A DNA stretch of 64,000 nt from positions 1 through 64,000 of the forward strand of contig NZ_VIGD01000002.1 of assembly GCF_006569205.1 (NCBI RefSeq), written 5' to 3'. The notes beneath the pieces were generated by a model, which saw only the letters and a list, made by a program, of their open reading frames with translations, did not search any database and was not told where the DNA came from. This document shows positions 1 through 8,264 of this stretch, one piece after another. Origin of the DNA: Ureibacillus terrenus. Its GTDB lineage: Bacteria; Bacillota; Bacilli; Bacillales_A; Planococcaceae. Within the stretch, counting starts at the first letter, position 1. Each line of letters opens with the position of its first letter. The position numbers and the translations under genes are program-made.

Positions 1-687
1 TCATATACATGAAGGATGGAAGGGTTGGCATTCGTAATCCCCTGACGAAATCCTGTAAACCCATCCCTGCTCATCACTTGTACATGAGAATATGATTTCA
101 GCCATTCGGTTAGTGTTTGTGGCAGCCGATCAGGCAAAAGCGCAACAGGATGATGATTGTCTAAATTGCAAATGATGGTTCCATACGTATGTCCTTTTCG
201 AAAAGCGAAATCATCGACTCCGAGGAAAGGGAGACACCTCTACAGGAATAGAGGTTTTCCGAATGATGGTTAACAATGTATCATGGCTGACAGGAAGATG
301 GACGGATTGCGCCACCTTTTGTGCAGAGAGACAGCTGGTAGAAAAAGCAATTTGCCGCAAGATGTGTTCTGCCCGAAGGGTACGGCGGCCATGCGGTGCC
401 AGCCAATCATAACGCTCTGTAAATACTTTAACGGGACAAACAGGAGAATCACAAAACCATTTTCGAGAAATAAGCAGAAGAGAAACAGGCTGATCGGCGA
501 TAGGAAGATCTTGAATCACACGTGTATACCGACTATGCGGGCGGGAGGAAATATGATGACAGGCAGGACAGGGAGAAGACTCACGGATGCTTTTTACCGT
601 TAAACGCAAACTATTACCGACATCAGATATATCCAGCAGTTCGATAGTTGGACTGAGAGGAGACCAGGAAAGATGAGCCATCGTCAT
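1..687 (-). pseudogene. ISL3-family transposase, N-terminal part, frameshifted and cut by window edge
   Basis: The first 158 codons (687 to 211) have the ISL3 N-terminal zinc-finger layout: CPAC near residue 40, then WFCDSPVC near residue 77 followed by KVFTERY. The frame ends at a TGA at 211-213. The minus strand then continues in another frame, from about 228 down to 1, with the typical continuation LGVDDFAFRKGHTYGT and further DDE-transposase-like sequence. The DDFA aspartates belong to the catalytic core, so a one-base frameshift near 215-230 separates the binding and catalytic halves. It could be a decayed copy, a sequencing error, or less likely a programmed shift. The C-terminus lies outside the window. 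Confidence 0.8.
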
Positions 688-758
688 ACACTCCTTTTCT
701 TTTTATTATATCAGTGTAGTTAATAGAAAGTCACTTCCCCAAATTAGCGTAAGAACCA
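1..758 (-). mobile_element. ISL3-family insertion sequence, one end (runs off the window start)
   Basis: The element carries an ISL3-type transposase reading leftwards. Its right end is placed at about 758 because the minus-strand sequence beginning GGTTCTTACGCTAATTTGG (731-758) looks like an ISL3 terminal inverted repeat, and because the neighbouring kinase reading frame stops resembling a kinase exactly there. The other end and any 8-bp target duplication lie outside the window, so the boundary is inferred. Confidence 0.7.
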
Positions 759-975
759 TTTCTTTTTGGAATCGTTGGCGCAATTTTTTGGAATTCCGAT
801 GTTTCGATTTTAGACGTTTAAGGACATATTTTTTTCCGGACCGCTTTTCTATTAGCAAATAGGTAATACCGTAAGCTCCAGCTCCCATCACTTCTTTGAC
901 GGCATAATTTGTATGTTCATCTATAAATTGTTTGAATAAGTGATGGGTTTTGTTTTCGATTAAATCCCGAATCAT
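706..975 (-). pseudogene. Protein kinase-like gene truncated by IS insertion
   Basis: The frame starts with ATG at 975, three bases after the small gene at 979-1158, so both probably formed one operon. Residues about 30-40 (GAGAYGITYLL) resemble a glycine-rich ATP loop and KYVLKRLK about 20 residues later resembles the invariant-lysine strand of Ser/Thr protein kinases, similar to small YrzF-type kinases of bacilli. After QRFQKEM the predicted protein changes into sequence encoded by the IS end (VLTLIWGSD) and stops. Catalytic HRD and DFG regions are absent, so the product should be inactive. The missing 3' part would lie beyond the IS, outside the window. Confidence 0.7.
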
Positions 976-978
976 ATA

Positions 979-1158
979 TTAGCTGCTGAAGAAGCTTTTC
1001 GAACTGAAGAAGTGAGCGGAACGGAAAAAAGCGCTTCTTCTATGTCCCCTTTTGTAATAATGGTGTCCGTAATAATTATGTTTTTTGACGTAACGATGAT
1101 AGTTGGAAGAAGAAATGCGTTTTCCGCCCAGCAAATATTTAAAAAATTTTCCGATCAT
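979..1158 (-). CDS. Small basic Tyr/His/Ser-rich protein, unknown function
   Basis: The predicted protein has 59 residues. The start at 1158 (MIGKFFKYLLGG) is chosen because TTAAGGAGGAAG lies directly upstream at normal spacing; a longer frame starting at 1254 has no such site. The sequence is very basic and rich in Tyr, His and Ser (YHRYVKKHNYYGHHYYKRGH), with no recognised domain. It precedes the interrupted kinase gene with a 3-bp gap, so it could be a substrate or partner of that kinase, but this is only inferred from position. Confidence 0.55.
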   Translation of the reverse strand: MIGKFFKYLLGGKRISSSNYHRYVKKHNYYGHHYYKRGHRRSAFFRSAHFFSSKSFFSS

Positions 1159-1306
1159 CCTCGACTTCCTCCTTAACGAAGACGTATATATAATAAGTAC
1201 GAATGAAAGGGAAATAAGTTTCGTAATAAAATTAAATATTGGTAATATTAACAATTCTTTATAAAATCTATTCTGAAGAATATCCCTTTAAGAAAGGGTT
1301 CATTTT

Positions 1307-1315
1307 TGGTATAAT
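1307..1315 (+). promoter_or_regulatory. Extended -10 promoter element upstream of the collagen-like gene
   Basis: The sequence TGGTATAAT fits an extended -10 box (TGnTATAAT). No good -35 box is visible 17 bases upstream. A short hairpin (CCCTTT...AAAGGG, 1284-1298) lies just before it. The promoter would drive the gene starting at 1446 with a leader of about 120 bases. Confidence 0.4.
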
Positions 1316-1445
1316 ACCTACTAAACTAACTGTTTAACTAGGTTTTAATTTCCCACTTTTCTTTATGAATCAGCATAGGTGCCTACGCAGTAACCGATGA
1401 ATGGCATACATTGAAGATAGTTTGAAGAATAAGGGGGAAGAAAAA

Positions 1446-1943
1446 GTGTATCCTTTTTACAATGAAAATCAAGACGGCTTTGAGCGTTTTGATGATGCAA
1501 CTCGCAGAGGATTCGGAAGAACACAGCCGCCAAGTTTTCCTGGAGGATTTCCGGGCGTTCCGGGGGGAGGTCCAGGTTTTCCGGGGGGACTTCCAGGCGT
1601 ACCGGGAGGAGGGCCGGGTTTTCCTGGAGGATTTCCGGGCTCGCCGGGCATGCCGCCTATTGGGGGCCAAATGACGCCGCCTGCAGCTCCACCGCCAAGC
1701 TTTACCCCTCAACTCAGTACCTTCCAAGGAACAGCGGAATTTTCCCGCCGCGGCGGTGGCCGTGGAATCGGTAGATGTTTCTTCCGAAATACATTTATTT
1801 GGTTGACAAACGGGAATAGCTTTTGGTTCTATCCGATGTTTGCCTTTGGAAATTCCATTTTCGGTTTCCGTTGGAGAGGCAACCGGGGCTGGGTATATGA
1901 AGTGTTGAACCGCCATCGAATTGCATTTTTCCAATGCTACTGA
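1446..1943 (+). CDS. Gly/Pro-rich collagen-like repeat protein
   Basis: The predicted protein has 165 residues. The GTG at 1446 is preferred because AAGGGGGA precedes it by about 8 bases; an ATG at 1401 in the same frame lacks a ribosome site. Residues about 28-70 are low-complexity repeats of FPGG, GVPGGGP and GFPGG, a collagen-like or PGG-type disordered segment. The C-terminal third is aromatic and Cys-containing (RCFFRNTFIWLTNGNSFWFYP, split here by eye) with conserved-looking WRGNRGWVYEVLNRHR, suggesting a separate small folded domain. No signal peptide is obvious. Similar repeat proteins occur on spore surfaces of bacilli, but no function can be assigned from this sequence. Confidence 0.65.
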   Translation: MYPFYNENQDGFERFDDATRRGFGRTQPPSFPGGFPGVPGGGPGFPGGLPGVPGGGPGFPGGFPGSPGMPPIGGQMTPPAAPPPSFTPQLSTFQGTAEFSRRGGGRGIGRCFFRNTFIWLTNGNSFWFYPMFAFGNSIFGFRWRGNRGWVYEVLNRHRIAFFQCY

Positions 1944-2111
1944 TCTCCGCTGATTGTTTTGATAAGGGGTTTGTTGAAGCGGAGGAGTTCCCTCAATAAC
2001 GCTCGGAACAGATGCCCCTTATCAAGGTTTTACATAATTTTAATTGTTCCAATGGTTCTTTTTTTTAATTTATAAGAATAATCATTAGAAAGAAAAAGGA
2101 GGGTAGGCGGA

Positions 2112-2609
2112 GTGGAAAAAATACAGCAAACGAGAGAGAAGGTATTGAACAGCGTATGCTTCTTGTCGGATGAACAATTAAACGAAGTTCCGGAAAAGGG
2201 GAAATGGTCGATTGCCCAGGTGTTGGAACACCTATATTTAATGGAAATGAATACAGTAGACGGAATTTTGGAAACGCTATCAAAAGATGAATACAATCCT
2301 GTTGAAGAAAAACCCCTTCATCACATATTGGACAGGACAGTGAAGCGTGTTGCGCCGGATGATCTGACACCTTCCGGAGAGTTTCAAACTCTTGAAGAGC
2401 TGAAACGGAAATTGAGCAAGTCGAGAGAAGCGTTATTGAAAAGCATTGAAGGGGTAAGCGAAGAAGAATTGGAAAATAAATCCTTCATCCATAGAAGGTA
2501 CGGGCTGCTATCGATTCGCCAGTGGGTTTCATTGATCGGCTATCATGAAGAGCGGCATCTGCAACAAATTGAAGAAATCAAAGAATCCTTGTTGAAAAAG
2601 GCTAAATGA
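2112..2609 (+). CDS. DinB-like metal-binding four-helix protein
   Basis: The 165-residue protein has a GTG start with AAAGGAGGG eight bases before it. It has the DinB/YfiT pattern: a helix ending in the histidine of AQVLEHLYLME (about residue 39) and a C-terminal HEERHLQQIEE helix supplying two more histidines, the usual triad for a divalent metal in this superfamily. DinB-like proteins are often metal-dependent thiol S-transferases or hydrolases, but the substrate is unknown here. It is a stand-alone gene closed by the strong terminator that follows. Confidence 0.75.
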   Translation: MEKIQQTREKVLNSVCFLSDEQLNEVPEKGKWSIAQVLEHLYLMEMNTVDGILETLSKDEYNPVEEKPLHHILDRTVKRVAPDDLTPSGEFQTLEELKRKLSKSREALLKSIEGVSEEELENKSFIHRRYGLLSIRQWVSLIGYHEERHLQQIEEIKESLLKKAK

Positions 2610-2610
2610 A

Positions 2611-2655
2611 AAAACACCTTCGATTATTGCAAAAAGGCATAATCGAAGGTGTTTT
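2611..2655 (+). terminator. Rho-independent terminator
   Basis: A long stem (AAAACACCTTCGATTAT paired with ATAATCGAAGGTGTTTT) around a short A-rich loop begins directly after the DinB-like stop codon. The flanking A and T runs would let it work on both strands. Confidence 0.85.
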
Positions 2656-2820
2656 AATTTATTCCAAATCATAAAGTCGAATTTTGATATACTAAACTTC
2701 TCTTTTAATCATACAATCTTTTGAATAATTTTTCTTTAACACAAATATATATACTATAAAGTTGTGTCTATTTTGTTACAAAAAAGATTTTTTTGGAGAA
2801 GGGAAAGGGGAGAGTCCAAG

Positions 2821-3570
2821 GTGTCCATTGTTGCCATGGGGTCGGCAATTTTTGTCATGTTCATTCTTTCTCAAGCATTTTTATATATGCAGGAAAAAAG
2901 AAAAGAAAAATCCAGGGAGTATAAAGAGATTGCACAAAATTACATCTTGCCCTATTTGAATGAAGTGTTTTTATTTATTGACTTAAAAACGGATGTCCGA
3001 AATGAAACGGGCGTGCCGATGATTACAATAAGCCCGGATGAAATCATTACAAACTTGCAGATAAGGATTCGCTATGGAGATGCGAAAATCATGAATGCCC
3101 TTTACCGGTACTTCAATGCGGCAGCGTATTTCGAGGGACGTGGAGAAGCAAAAAATTTAGCGACTTACGATGTATTTTTCCGTTATTTGGAACATGCCTA
3201 TAATTCGATTGAAAAAAGTGAATTTAAAGATGATCAATTGCTGGATGACGTATTGAAATGCCAAAAGATTTATGGCATGGCTTTTGTGCTGACGATGATC
3301 CTGGGAAATGATGAGGCATTGAAGGTCCTTTCATACAGATGGCTTTGGAGCGAAAACTTCTTAAACAAAATCTCAATATATCTGTTGGAAGATTTAATAA
3401 ATAACTACAATAAAGCAACAATGGAAGAACATAAGCTGCTGGAATTTTTGAGAATATTAAAGAAAGATTTTCACATGTCCCCTGAGATTGACAGATTCCA
3501 GGAGCTGAAAAATTACTTGGAAGAGGCGTTTTTTATAGTGGAAAAGAGATGGCTGAACTACAGTAGCTAA
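2821..3570 (+). CDS. Membrane-anchored protein of unknown function
   Basis: The predicted protein has 249 residues. The GTG at 2821 is chosen because GGGAAAGGGG precedes it and because a -10-like TATACT at 2750 would start the transcript just upstream; the frame itself is open from GTG 2764. Residues about 3-20 (VAMGSAIFVMFILSQAF) form one membrane segment, followed by a Lys/Glu-rich stretch and a mostly helical remainder with no catalytic motif that I recognise. The topology suggests a large cytoplasmic or surface helical domain on a single anchor. The gene stands alone and its stop codon lies inside its terminator. Confidence 0.65.
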   Translation: MSIVAMGSAIFVMFILSQAFLYMQEKRKEKSREYKEIAQNYILPYLNEVFLFIDLKTDVRNETGVPMITISPDEIITNLQIRIRYGDAKIMNALYRYFNAAAYFEGRGEAKNLATYDVFFRYLEHAYNSIEKSEFKDDQLLDDVLKCQKIYGMAFVLTMILGNDEALKVLSYRWLWSENFLNKISIYLLEDLINNYNKATMEEHKLLEFLRILKKDFHMSPEIDRFQELKNYLEEAFFIVEKRWLNYSS

Positions 3571-3590
3571 GATCTTAGCTACCTTTTTTA
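3563..3590 (+). terminator. Rho-independent terminator overlapping a stop codon
   Basis: A perfect 10-bp stem (GTAGCTAAGA / TCTTAGCTAC, 3563-3582) is followed by CCTTTTTTATT. The TAA stop of the preceding gene lies inside the left arm. Confidence 0.85.
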
Positions 3591-3718
3591 TTCATATTTT
3601 TCTTTTATTTTCATATAAGAAATGGGAGAGATTCTATTTTTGCGAGGGCATTTATATATAATATAATAGTCAATTGTCAGCGAATCAGTTCGATTATAGT
3701 AGAAAGTAAGGTGAAACG

Positions 3719-5074
3719 ATGAAAGCTTATATCTTGAAACTATCATTTAAAGGAATTCAACCGGAAGTATGGAGACGGGTGATTATACCGGCTGGAGCAA
3801 CTTTTAATCGGCTACACGAAACCATTCAATATGTAACCAACTTTAAAAGTTATCTGGAACCGTACCATTCATTTTGCTTTCCGTTGGAGGACGCCATTAT
3901 AACGAATAGTGAAGAGTTGATCGGGCAAAAGGAAGTAGACGGCAAAAAAGTGAAACGGCCGACCCGCATAAAAATTGACCAATATATAGAGGAAACCGGC
4001 GAAATGATTTATCAATACGATTTTGGGGACCAATGGGAGATTGCGATTACCTTGGAGGATACGGTAGACGATTATTACTTTGGTTATCCCACTTTGCTGG
4101 ACGGCGGTGGGATGGCGCCGCCGGAAGATGTCGGAGGACCAGCCGGCTATATGAAGTTTCTGGAAATCATCCATGAACCGACCCACCCGCAATATACTTC
4201 AAGCAGGGAATGGGCAGAATCGATGGGGTATAAACCATTAAACATGGACCAAATCAATGCACTACTAAAAAATGTGAAATTTAAAAAGACCGAGTGGGAA
4301 CATATCCATCATGAAAACTATATCGTCATATCCGATAAATATCGCGGGTCTGAAGTAATCGATCCCGAACAAGTGACGAATAAAGATTTGATTTTCGATT
4401 ATATTGTAAGCTGTACGAACTTGTATGGTATTGTTCCGTATTATAAAGTCATTCAAATTTATAATTTGCAAAACAAGCCAAAAATTACGAACAAGGATCT
4501 GCTGGCCATTGCAACTGATTCGCGCTACAAAAAACAATTGGAAGAATCCAATGTCGTTATTAAACTGGATCGCTTTGTCCACAAATCCCTTGAAGAGAGC
4601 AAGGCTACGGAAAAATTGGAGCAGTATGTTATCGGCAAGCCTTTCTATATTCCTGAAAAAGAGGAATTGCTCAAGTATAAAGATGAATTTTATTATGAAA
4701 AAACGAAATATCACCGGGAACTGGCAAGATTATTGGAAAAAATTGAACGGACTGAAAACAGGCCGGTTCAGGAAATGATCGACGAACTCGTATGGAAAAT
4801 GAGAATAAAGAATTACCAATTCAATATTACGATGAAAGAGTTTTTGAACCTATTCGCCTTTGAAGATATGAATCAGGTAAACGAAGTAACAAGAATGATT
4901 TTTACCGTCGCAAATACAACAAGGCTTTGGGATAATCGGGGATATACGCCGAAGGAATTGGCGGATCTTTCAAAACCGAAGCAAACCAAAATTGTGGCGG
5001 GGGCAAAAATCGGGCGCAACGATCCCTGCCATTGCGGAAGCGGAAAAAAATATAAAAAATGTTGCGGGCGATAA
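3719..5074 (+). CDS. pRiA4b ORF-3-like protein with C-terminal SEC-C metal-binding motif
   Basis: This 451-residue protein starts at ATG 3719 after GTAAGGTGAAACG. Residues 1-180 match the pRiA4b ORF-3-like fold seen in many plasmid and IS-associated proteins: LKLSFKGIQPEVWRRV at the N-terminus and YQYDFGDQWEIAITLED near residue 100. The last 20 residues (RNDPCHCGSGKKYKKCCGR) are a complete SEC-C zinc-binding motif like that at the SecA C-terminus. The middle section is helical and unassigned. A TATAAT at about 3661 could be its -10 box. The molecular role of the family is not established; nucleic-acid or ribosome association is possible. Confidence 0.8.
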   Translation: MKAYILKLSFKGIQPEVWRRVIIPAGATFNRLHETIQYVTNFKSYLEPYHSFCFPLEDAIITNSEELIGQKEVDGKKVKRPTRIKIDQYIEETGEMIYQYDFGDQWEIAITLEDTVDDYYFGYPTLLDGGGMAPPEDVGGPAGYMKFLEIIHEPTHPQYTSSREWAESMGYKPLNMDQINALLKNVKFKKTEWEHIHHENYIVISDKYRGSEVIDPEQVTNKDLIFDYIVSCTNLYGIVPYYKVIQIYNLQNKPKITNKDLLAIATDSRYKKQLEESNVVIKLDRFVHKSLEESKATEKLEQYVIGKPFYIPEKEELLKYKDEFYYEKTKYHRELARLLEKIERTENRPVQEMIDELVWKMRIKNYQFNITMKEFLNLFAFEDMNQVNEVTRMIFTVANTTRLWDNRGYTPKELADLSKPKQTKIVAGAKIGRNDPCHCGSGKKYKKCCGR

Positions 5075-5082
5075 GAAGAGCA

Positions 5083-5137
5083 GAGGCGGCATTCTCGGTC
5101 CATGTCTCTCATGGATTGGTTGCCGCCTTGTTTTTTT
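5083..5137. terminator. Terminator between convergent genes
   Basis: GAGGCGGCA (5083-5091) pairs with TGCCGCCTT (5121-5129), followed by GTTTTTTT. It closes the SEC-C gene and lies just past the stop of the convergent DUF4097 gene. Confidence 0.75.
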
Positions 5138-5138
5138 G

Positions 5139-5918
5139 CTATTTGATTTCTATTGTTCCGCTGGATACATCCAGGTGGATGTCATATTTTCCTGAACCAT
5201 AAGTTCCGCGCAAACGATCTTTTTCCGCTACTTCATTTTTCAGAGGGAAATGATTTTTGATTGTGCCGCTCGATGTTTTTCCATCAATGTTGAAGCTGCT
5301 GTCTTTTGGCAAATCAAGGGCGACTCTTCCTGAATTTACTTCCGCCTCAATGTCACCGGCTAATTGATCAAGCTGAATGGAGACGTTTCCTGAAGCAACC
5401 TCGATATCCAGTTCGCCTGTAAAATGCTTGATATCGATATCTCCTGAAGCGACATCCAACGAAGTGGATTTTGTATGAAGGGAGCCGATGTTAATGTCGC
5501 CGGAGCCGACTTCCATTTCCAATGAATTAAGAACCGTGTCATCAGACAATTGAAAGTCAATATTTCCGGAAGCCACTTCCAATTTTAAATCGCGGTCATA
5601 TTTTTCAGGAATGGTAACAATAAGTTTTGTCCCCCTTCCAAAATTCAACAAAGAAAACCATTGGCGGTGATACTCGATTTCAATTGTATTCCCTTTCTTT
5701 GAAAGGGAGACATTTCCTTTCCCTTTTAATTCCGCTTCCACATAGTCCTGGTTTTTGGAAATGATCGTTGTATCCACACCTTTCGTGTCCAGCTTGATGG
5801 AATCTATTTCATTTGTTACTTCTGCACGGTGTTCTTGGGACAGGAACCAATTCGGGACATTGAAAAATAAACTGATAAGCAACAATAAGATGACGATGGC
5901 TAAAACGGTTTTTTTCAT
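5139..5918 (-). CDS. Membrane-anchored DUF4097 (LiaG/YvlB-like) beta-repeat protein
   Basis: The 259-residue protein starts at ATG 5918 after GGAGGCTCCC on the minus strand. It begins MKKTVLAIVILLLLISLFF, a signal anchor, so the rest should be outside the membrane. From about residue 105 it repeats short strands ending in ASGNI, GSGDI, ASGDI, ASGNV and SSGTI, the right-handed beta-helix-like DUF4097 pattern found in LiaG and related cell-envelope stress proteins. No catalytic residues are known for the family. A striking palindrome lies 17-47 bases upstream of the start, suggesting control by a dimeric regulator. Confidence 0.8.
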   Translation of the reverse strand: MKKTVLAIVILLLLISLFFNVPNWFLSQEHRAEVTNEIDSIKLDTKGVDTTIISKNQDYVEAELKGKGNVSLSKKGNTIEIEYHRQWFSLLNFGRGTKLIVTIPEKYDRDLKLEVASGNIDFQLSDDTVLNSLEMEVGSGDINIGSLHTKSTSLDVASGDIDIKHFTGELDIEVASGNVSIQLDQLAGDIEAEVNSGRVALDLPKDSSFNIDGKTSSGTIKNHFPLKNEVAEKDRLRGTYGSGKYDIHLDVSSGTIEIK

Positions 5919-5934
5919 GGGAGCCTCCTAGAAT

Positions 5935-5965
5935 TTTTTTGTCTAACAACATATTAGACAAAAAA
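5935..5965. promoter_or_regulatory. Palindromic operator candidate upstream of the DUF4097 gene
   Basis: TTTTTTGTCTAA (5935-5946) and TTAGACAAAAAA (5954-5965) form a perfect 12-bp inverted repeat around the 7-base spacer CAACATA. It sits just upstream of the ribosome site of the minus-strand gene. It may bind a dimeric repressor such as a TetR or PadR type protein, or act as an RNA hairpin; the regulator is not identified. Confidence 0.5.
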
Positions 5966-6151
5966 TGGAGGGACAACAACATTCTGCAGATTTATTTCAT
6001 TCTAAGACCTGAGAAGTAGGGAAATAAATTTGGGAATAAAAAATTAGAAGAAGCAAAAAAAAAGATGATTTGGGGAAAAGTAGATTTTTTGCAAAAGTAT
6101 GTCGATCAGGAGCCGCTTTTGTCATTTGCAAAAGCAGACATAATTTTAGTT

Positions 6152-7768
6152 TTAATGTCTTTGGGATTTGTCATGTTCTTGAGGGTGATGGGCGGATACT
6201 GCATCCACCACTTTGATCGGCCGCATCATATCATGGTCTTCGTGTTCGAGCAAGTGGCAATGCCAGATATAATTTCCCGCATGTTCTTTCCAATGCATGA
6301 TGACTCTTGTAACCATTCCGCTTGGCGCTCTCACTGTATCTTTCCAGCCCTTTTCGAAATCAAGCGGAGGCTCCGGATCGCCTGTAAATTCCAGAATTTC
6401 CCCGTTGCTGTTTTGATACACATCCACATTAAACGGCCTGCGATCGAGAATTTGAAACTGGATCAGATGAATGTGTATCGGATGGGGAATCGGGGTTGCA
6501 TTGATGAATTCCCAGATCTCGATGCTGTCCAAAGCCGGCTTCTCGGTGCAAGGCTCATGGAACATTTTGTTGTCGAGCATCATCATGATTCTGCCGTATT
6601 GGTCTGTACCTACGGATAGTGGCAATTTGCGGACGGTTTGGGCGTGATGTTCATGCAAATCCATGGATTCCGCAAGTTTTGCCGGAATTTCGCTTGTATC
6701 TTCCCCCTTTAAAGGTTTGATTACGCGGAACAACATAATGTCCCTTTTCGGGTCGGTTTCATCCAACAACGCATTGATCAATTTGATGTTTTCCTTTTTA
6801 AATTTGGAGAAATCGACAATTACATCAACCCGTTCCGCCGGCATCAGATCGATGGACGGAACTTCCACAGGAGCAGTTAAAAAACCTCCATCCGTACCGA
6901 TCAGATGGAACGGGGCTCCATTATCAAGCTGAATTCTATAAGTGGAACCGTTGGAACCGTTTAAAATACGGAACCGGTATTTTCTCGGTTCGACATCCAA
7001 ATACGGCCAAACTTTGCCGTTGACAACCATGAAATCCCCGTTAAAAAATGGGACAATTGTTGGGATAAATGGTGCAGGGATTGGGAACGGGGCATTTTCC
7101 GGCGGACGGTCCGGATAAAACAGAGAACCGTCTTCATTGAACGATTTGTCCTGGATAAGAAGAGGATACTCATAATCCCCCTTTGGCAAATTCAACCTGT
7201 CTTCCAAAGCATCCCGAATAAGATAAAATCCTGTCAGCCCTGCATAAACATTGAGCCTAGTCATGGCCATTGTGTGATCGTGATACCAAAGGGTGGCTGC
7301 CGGCTGGTGGTTTGTATATTTGTGCACCTTTCTTCTGAATTTTGGGCCGGTATATTCATAATTTTGTGTATACCATGCTTCCGGGTGCCCGTCGCTTTCC
7401 CAATCGACATGGGCTCCATGCACGTGTACGACGGAACGGACTTCCGGCGAGTCTCCCACACCGTGCAGCGAACGGTCGACAGGAAGAAAATGTTTTTTCG
7501 GAAGCCTATTTACATATTTCACGTAAATCGTTTTATCTTTTCTTGCTTCAATGGTCGGCCCCGGATAAAGGCCGTCATAGCCCCAGATTTTTGTAAGGGG
7601 AAAGTCCCGGTGGAACCGATGGAGCGATTCTTTCATGACAATTTCAAAATAAGAATTGGACGGATAGTCGGGGTGGGGCTTTGGTTTGGCGACTGAAGGT
7701 TTTTTTAATGCCGTTACAAATTTCGGCACCGTTGAAGGGTCTTTCGGATTTACCTTCGTTTTTGCCAT
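6152..7768 (-). CDS. cotA: Spore-coat multicopper oxidase (CotA-type laccase)
   Basis: This 538-residue protein has the CotA order of cupredoxin domains and all copper-binding motifs: HVHGAH (residues 115-120), WYHDH (161-165), HPIHIH (429-434) and HCHLLEHEDHDMM (503-515), where Cys504 and the following His and Met form the type-1 site. It oxidises phenols or bilirubin-like substrates using O2; in Bacillus subtilis CotA sits in the outer coat and makes the brown spore pigment. There is no signal peptide, as expected for coat assembly from the mother cell. AAGGATGTGAAAA precedes the ATG at 7768. The gene stands alone and signals a spore-forming host. Confidence 0.93.
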   Translation of the reverse strand: MAKTKVNPKDPSTVPKFVTALKKPSVAKPKPHPDYPSNSYFEIVMKESLHRFHRDFPLTKIWGYDGLYPGPTIEARKDKTIYVKYVNRLPKKHFLPVDRSLHGVGDSPEVRSVVHVHGAHVDWESDGHPEAWYTQNYEYTGPKFRRKVHKYTNHQPAATLWYHDHTMAMTRLNVYAGLTGFYLIRDALEDRLNLPKGDYEYPLLIQDKSFNEDGSLFYPDRPPENAPFPIPAPFIPTIVPFFNGDFMVVNGKVWPYLDVEPRKYRFRILNGSNGSTYRIQLDNGAPFHLIGTDGGFLTAPVEVPSIDLMPAERVDVIVDFSKFKKENIKLINALLDETDPKRDIMLFRVIKPLKGEDTSEIPAKLAESMDLHEHHAQTVRKLPLSVGTDQYGRIMMMLDNKMFHEPCTEKPALDSIEIWEFINATPIPHPIHIHLIQFQILDRRPFNVDVYQNSNGEILEFTGDPEPPLDFEKGWKDTVRAPSGMVTRVIMHWKEHAGNYIWHCHLLEHEDHDMMRPIKVVDAVSAHHPQEHDKSQRH

Positions 7769-7873
7769 TTTTCACATCCTTTGAGCATATTTTAATAATT
7801 ATCTTATTCATTGGGGCCGCCATATGTTTCAATGGAAATGGATTAATACGGAATCATCGGAAGGAGGGTGGAA

Positions 7874-8035
7874 TTGGATATTAATAGAAAAAATGGATTG
7901 ATGATAGAAATTTTCTATAATGAAATTGCCGGAATCGGGATTGACAGAGTGATCGGATTTCATTATCCTTATTCTCAAAATAAAACAAAAACATTCTGGC
8001 CGACTAAACCACTAGAGGCTCCTTTATCTTATTAA
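7874..8035 (+). CDS. Possible small protein, unknown function
   Basis: A TTG start at 7874 lies six bases after a perfect AAGGAGG (7861-7867) and opens 53 codons (LDINRKNGLMIEIFYNEI...). The C-terminal codons run into the terminator stem at 8014, which is unusual but not prohibitive. There is no recognisable domain. The strong ribosome site is the only positive evidence; the frame may instead be chance sequence in the gap before the monooxygenase cluster. Confidence 0.3.
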   Translation: MDINRKNGLMIEIFYNEIAGIGIDRVIGFHYPYSQNKTKTFWPTKPLEAPLSY

Positions 8036-8059
8036 GATGAGGGAGCCTCTTGTTTTTTT
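8014..8059 (+). terminator. Rho-independent terminator
   Basis: AGAGGCTCCTTTATCT (8014-8029) pairs with AGATGAGGGAGCCTCT (8035-8050), followed by TGTTTTTTT. It would end transcription before the monooxygenase cluster. A related stem recurs at 11073-11113 after the second monooxygenase gene. Confidence 0.8.
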
Positions 8060-8264
8060 GAAGAAAGTGGAGGGGGGCGGGAAAAAGAAAAATTCTTTTT
8101 TTGAATCATTTCCATACGGAAAGGTCAACGATGGGGAACACCCTTGTGAAATTTTTCGCATTTAAACATAGTAAATAGGTTTGTATAAACGGGATTATAT
8201 TTTTTGCAAATCCCATACCTAGCACAATCTTTAAATACTACTAAATAGATTGGAGTTGTTGTAT
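8060..8264 (+). promoter_or_regulatory. Promoter region of the monooxygenase cluster with shared 15-bp element
   Basis: No gene lies here. The 15-mer TAAACATAGTAAATA at 8163-8177 recurs exactly at 11236-11250, upstream of the ABC importer genes. GGGATTATATT and TGCAAATCCC (about 8190-8213) form a partial inverted repeat. The final 35 bases (TTTAAATACTACTAAAT...GGAG) resemble the leader before the third monooxygenase at about 14006-14031. These look like shared control signals; the regulator is not identified. Confidence 0.45.

Noticed and set aside
6065..7696. Long plus-strand reading frames opposite the laccase gene
   Set aside because: They are antisense shadows of a clearly recognised multicopper oxidase and lack ribosome sites or family similarity.
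8060..8264. S-box or T-box leader before the monooxygenase cluster
   Set aside because: None of the conserved S-box words nor a T-box sequence is present; only the 15-bp element and weak inverted repeats were found.
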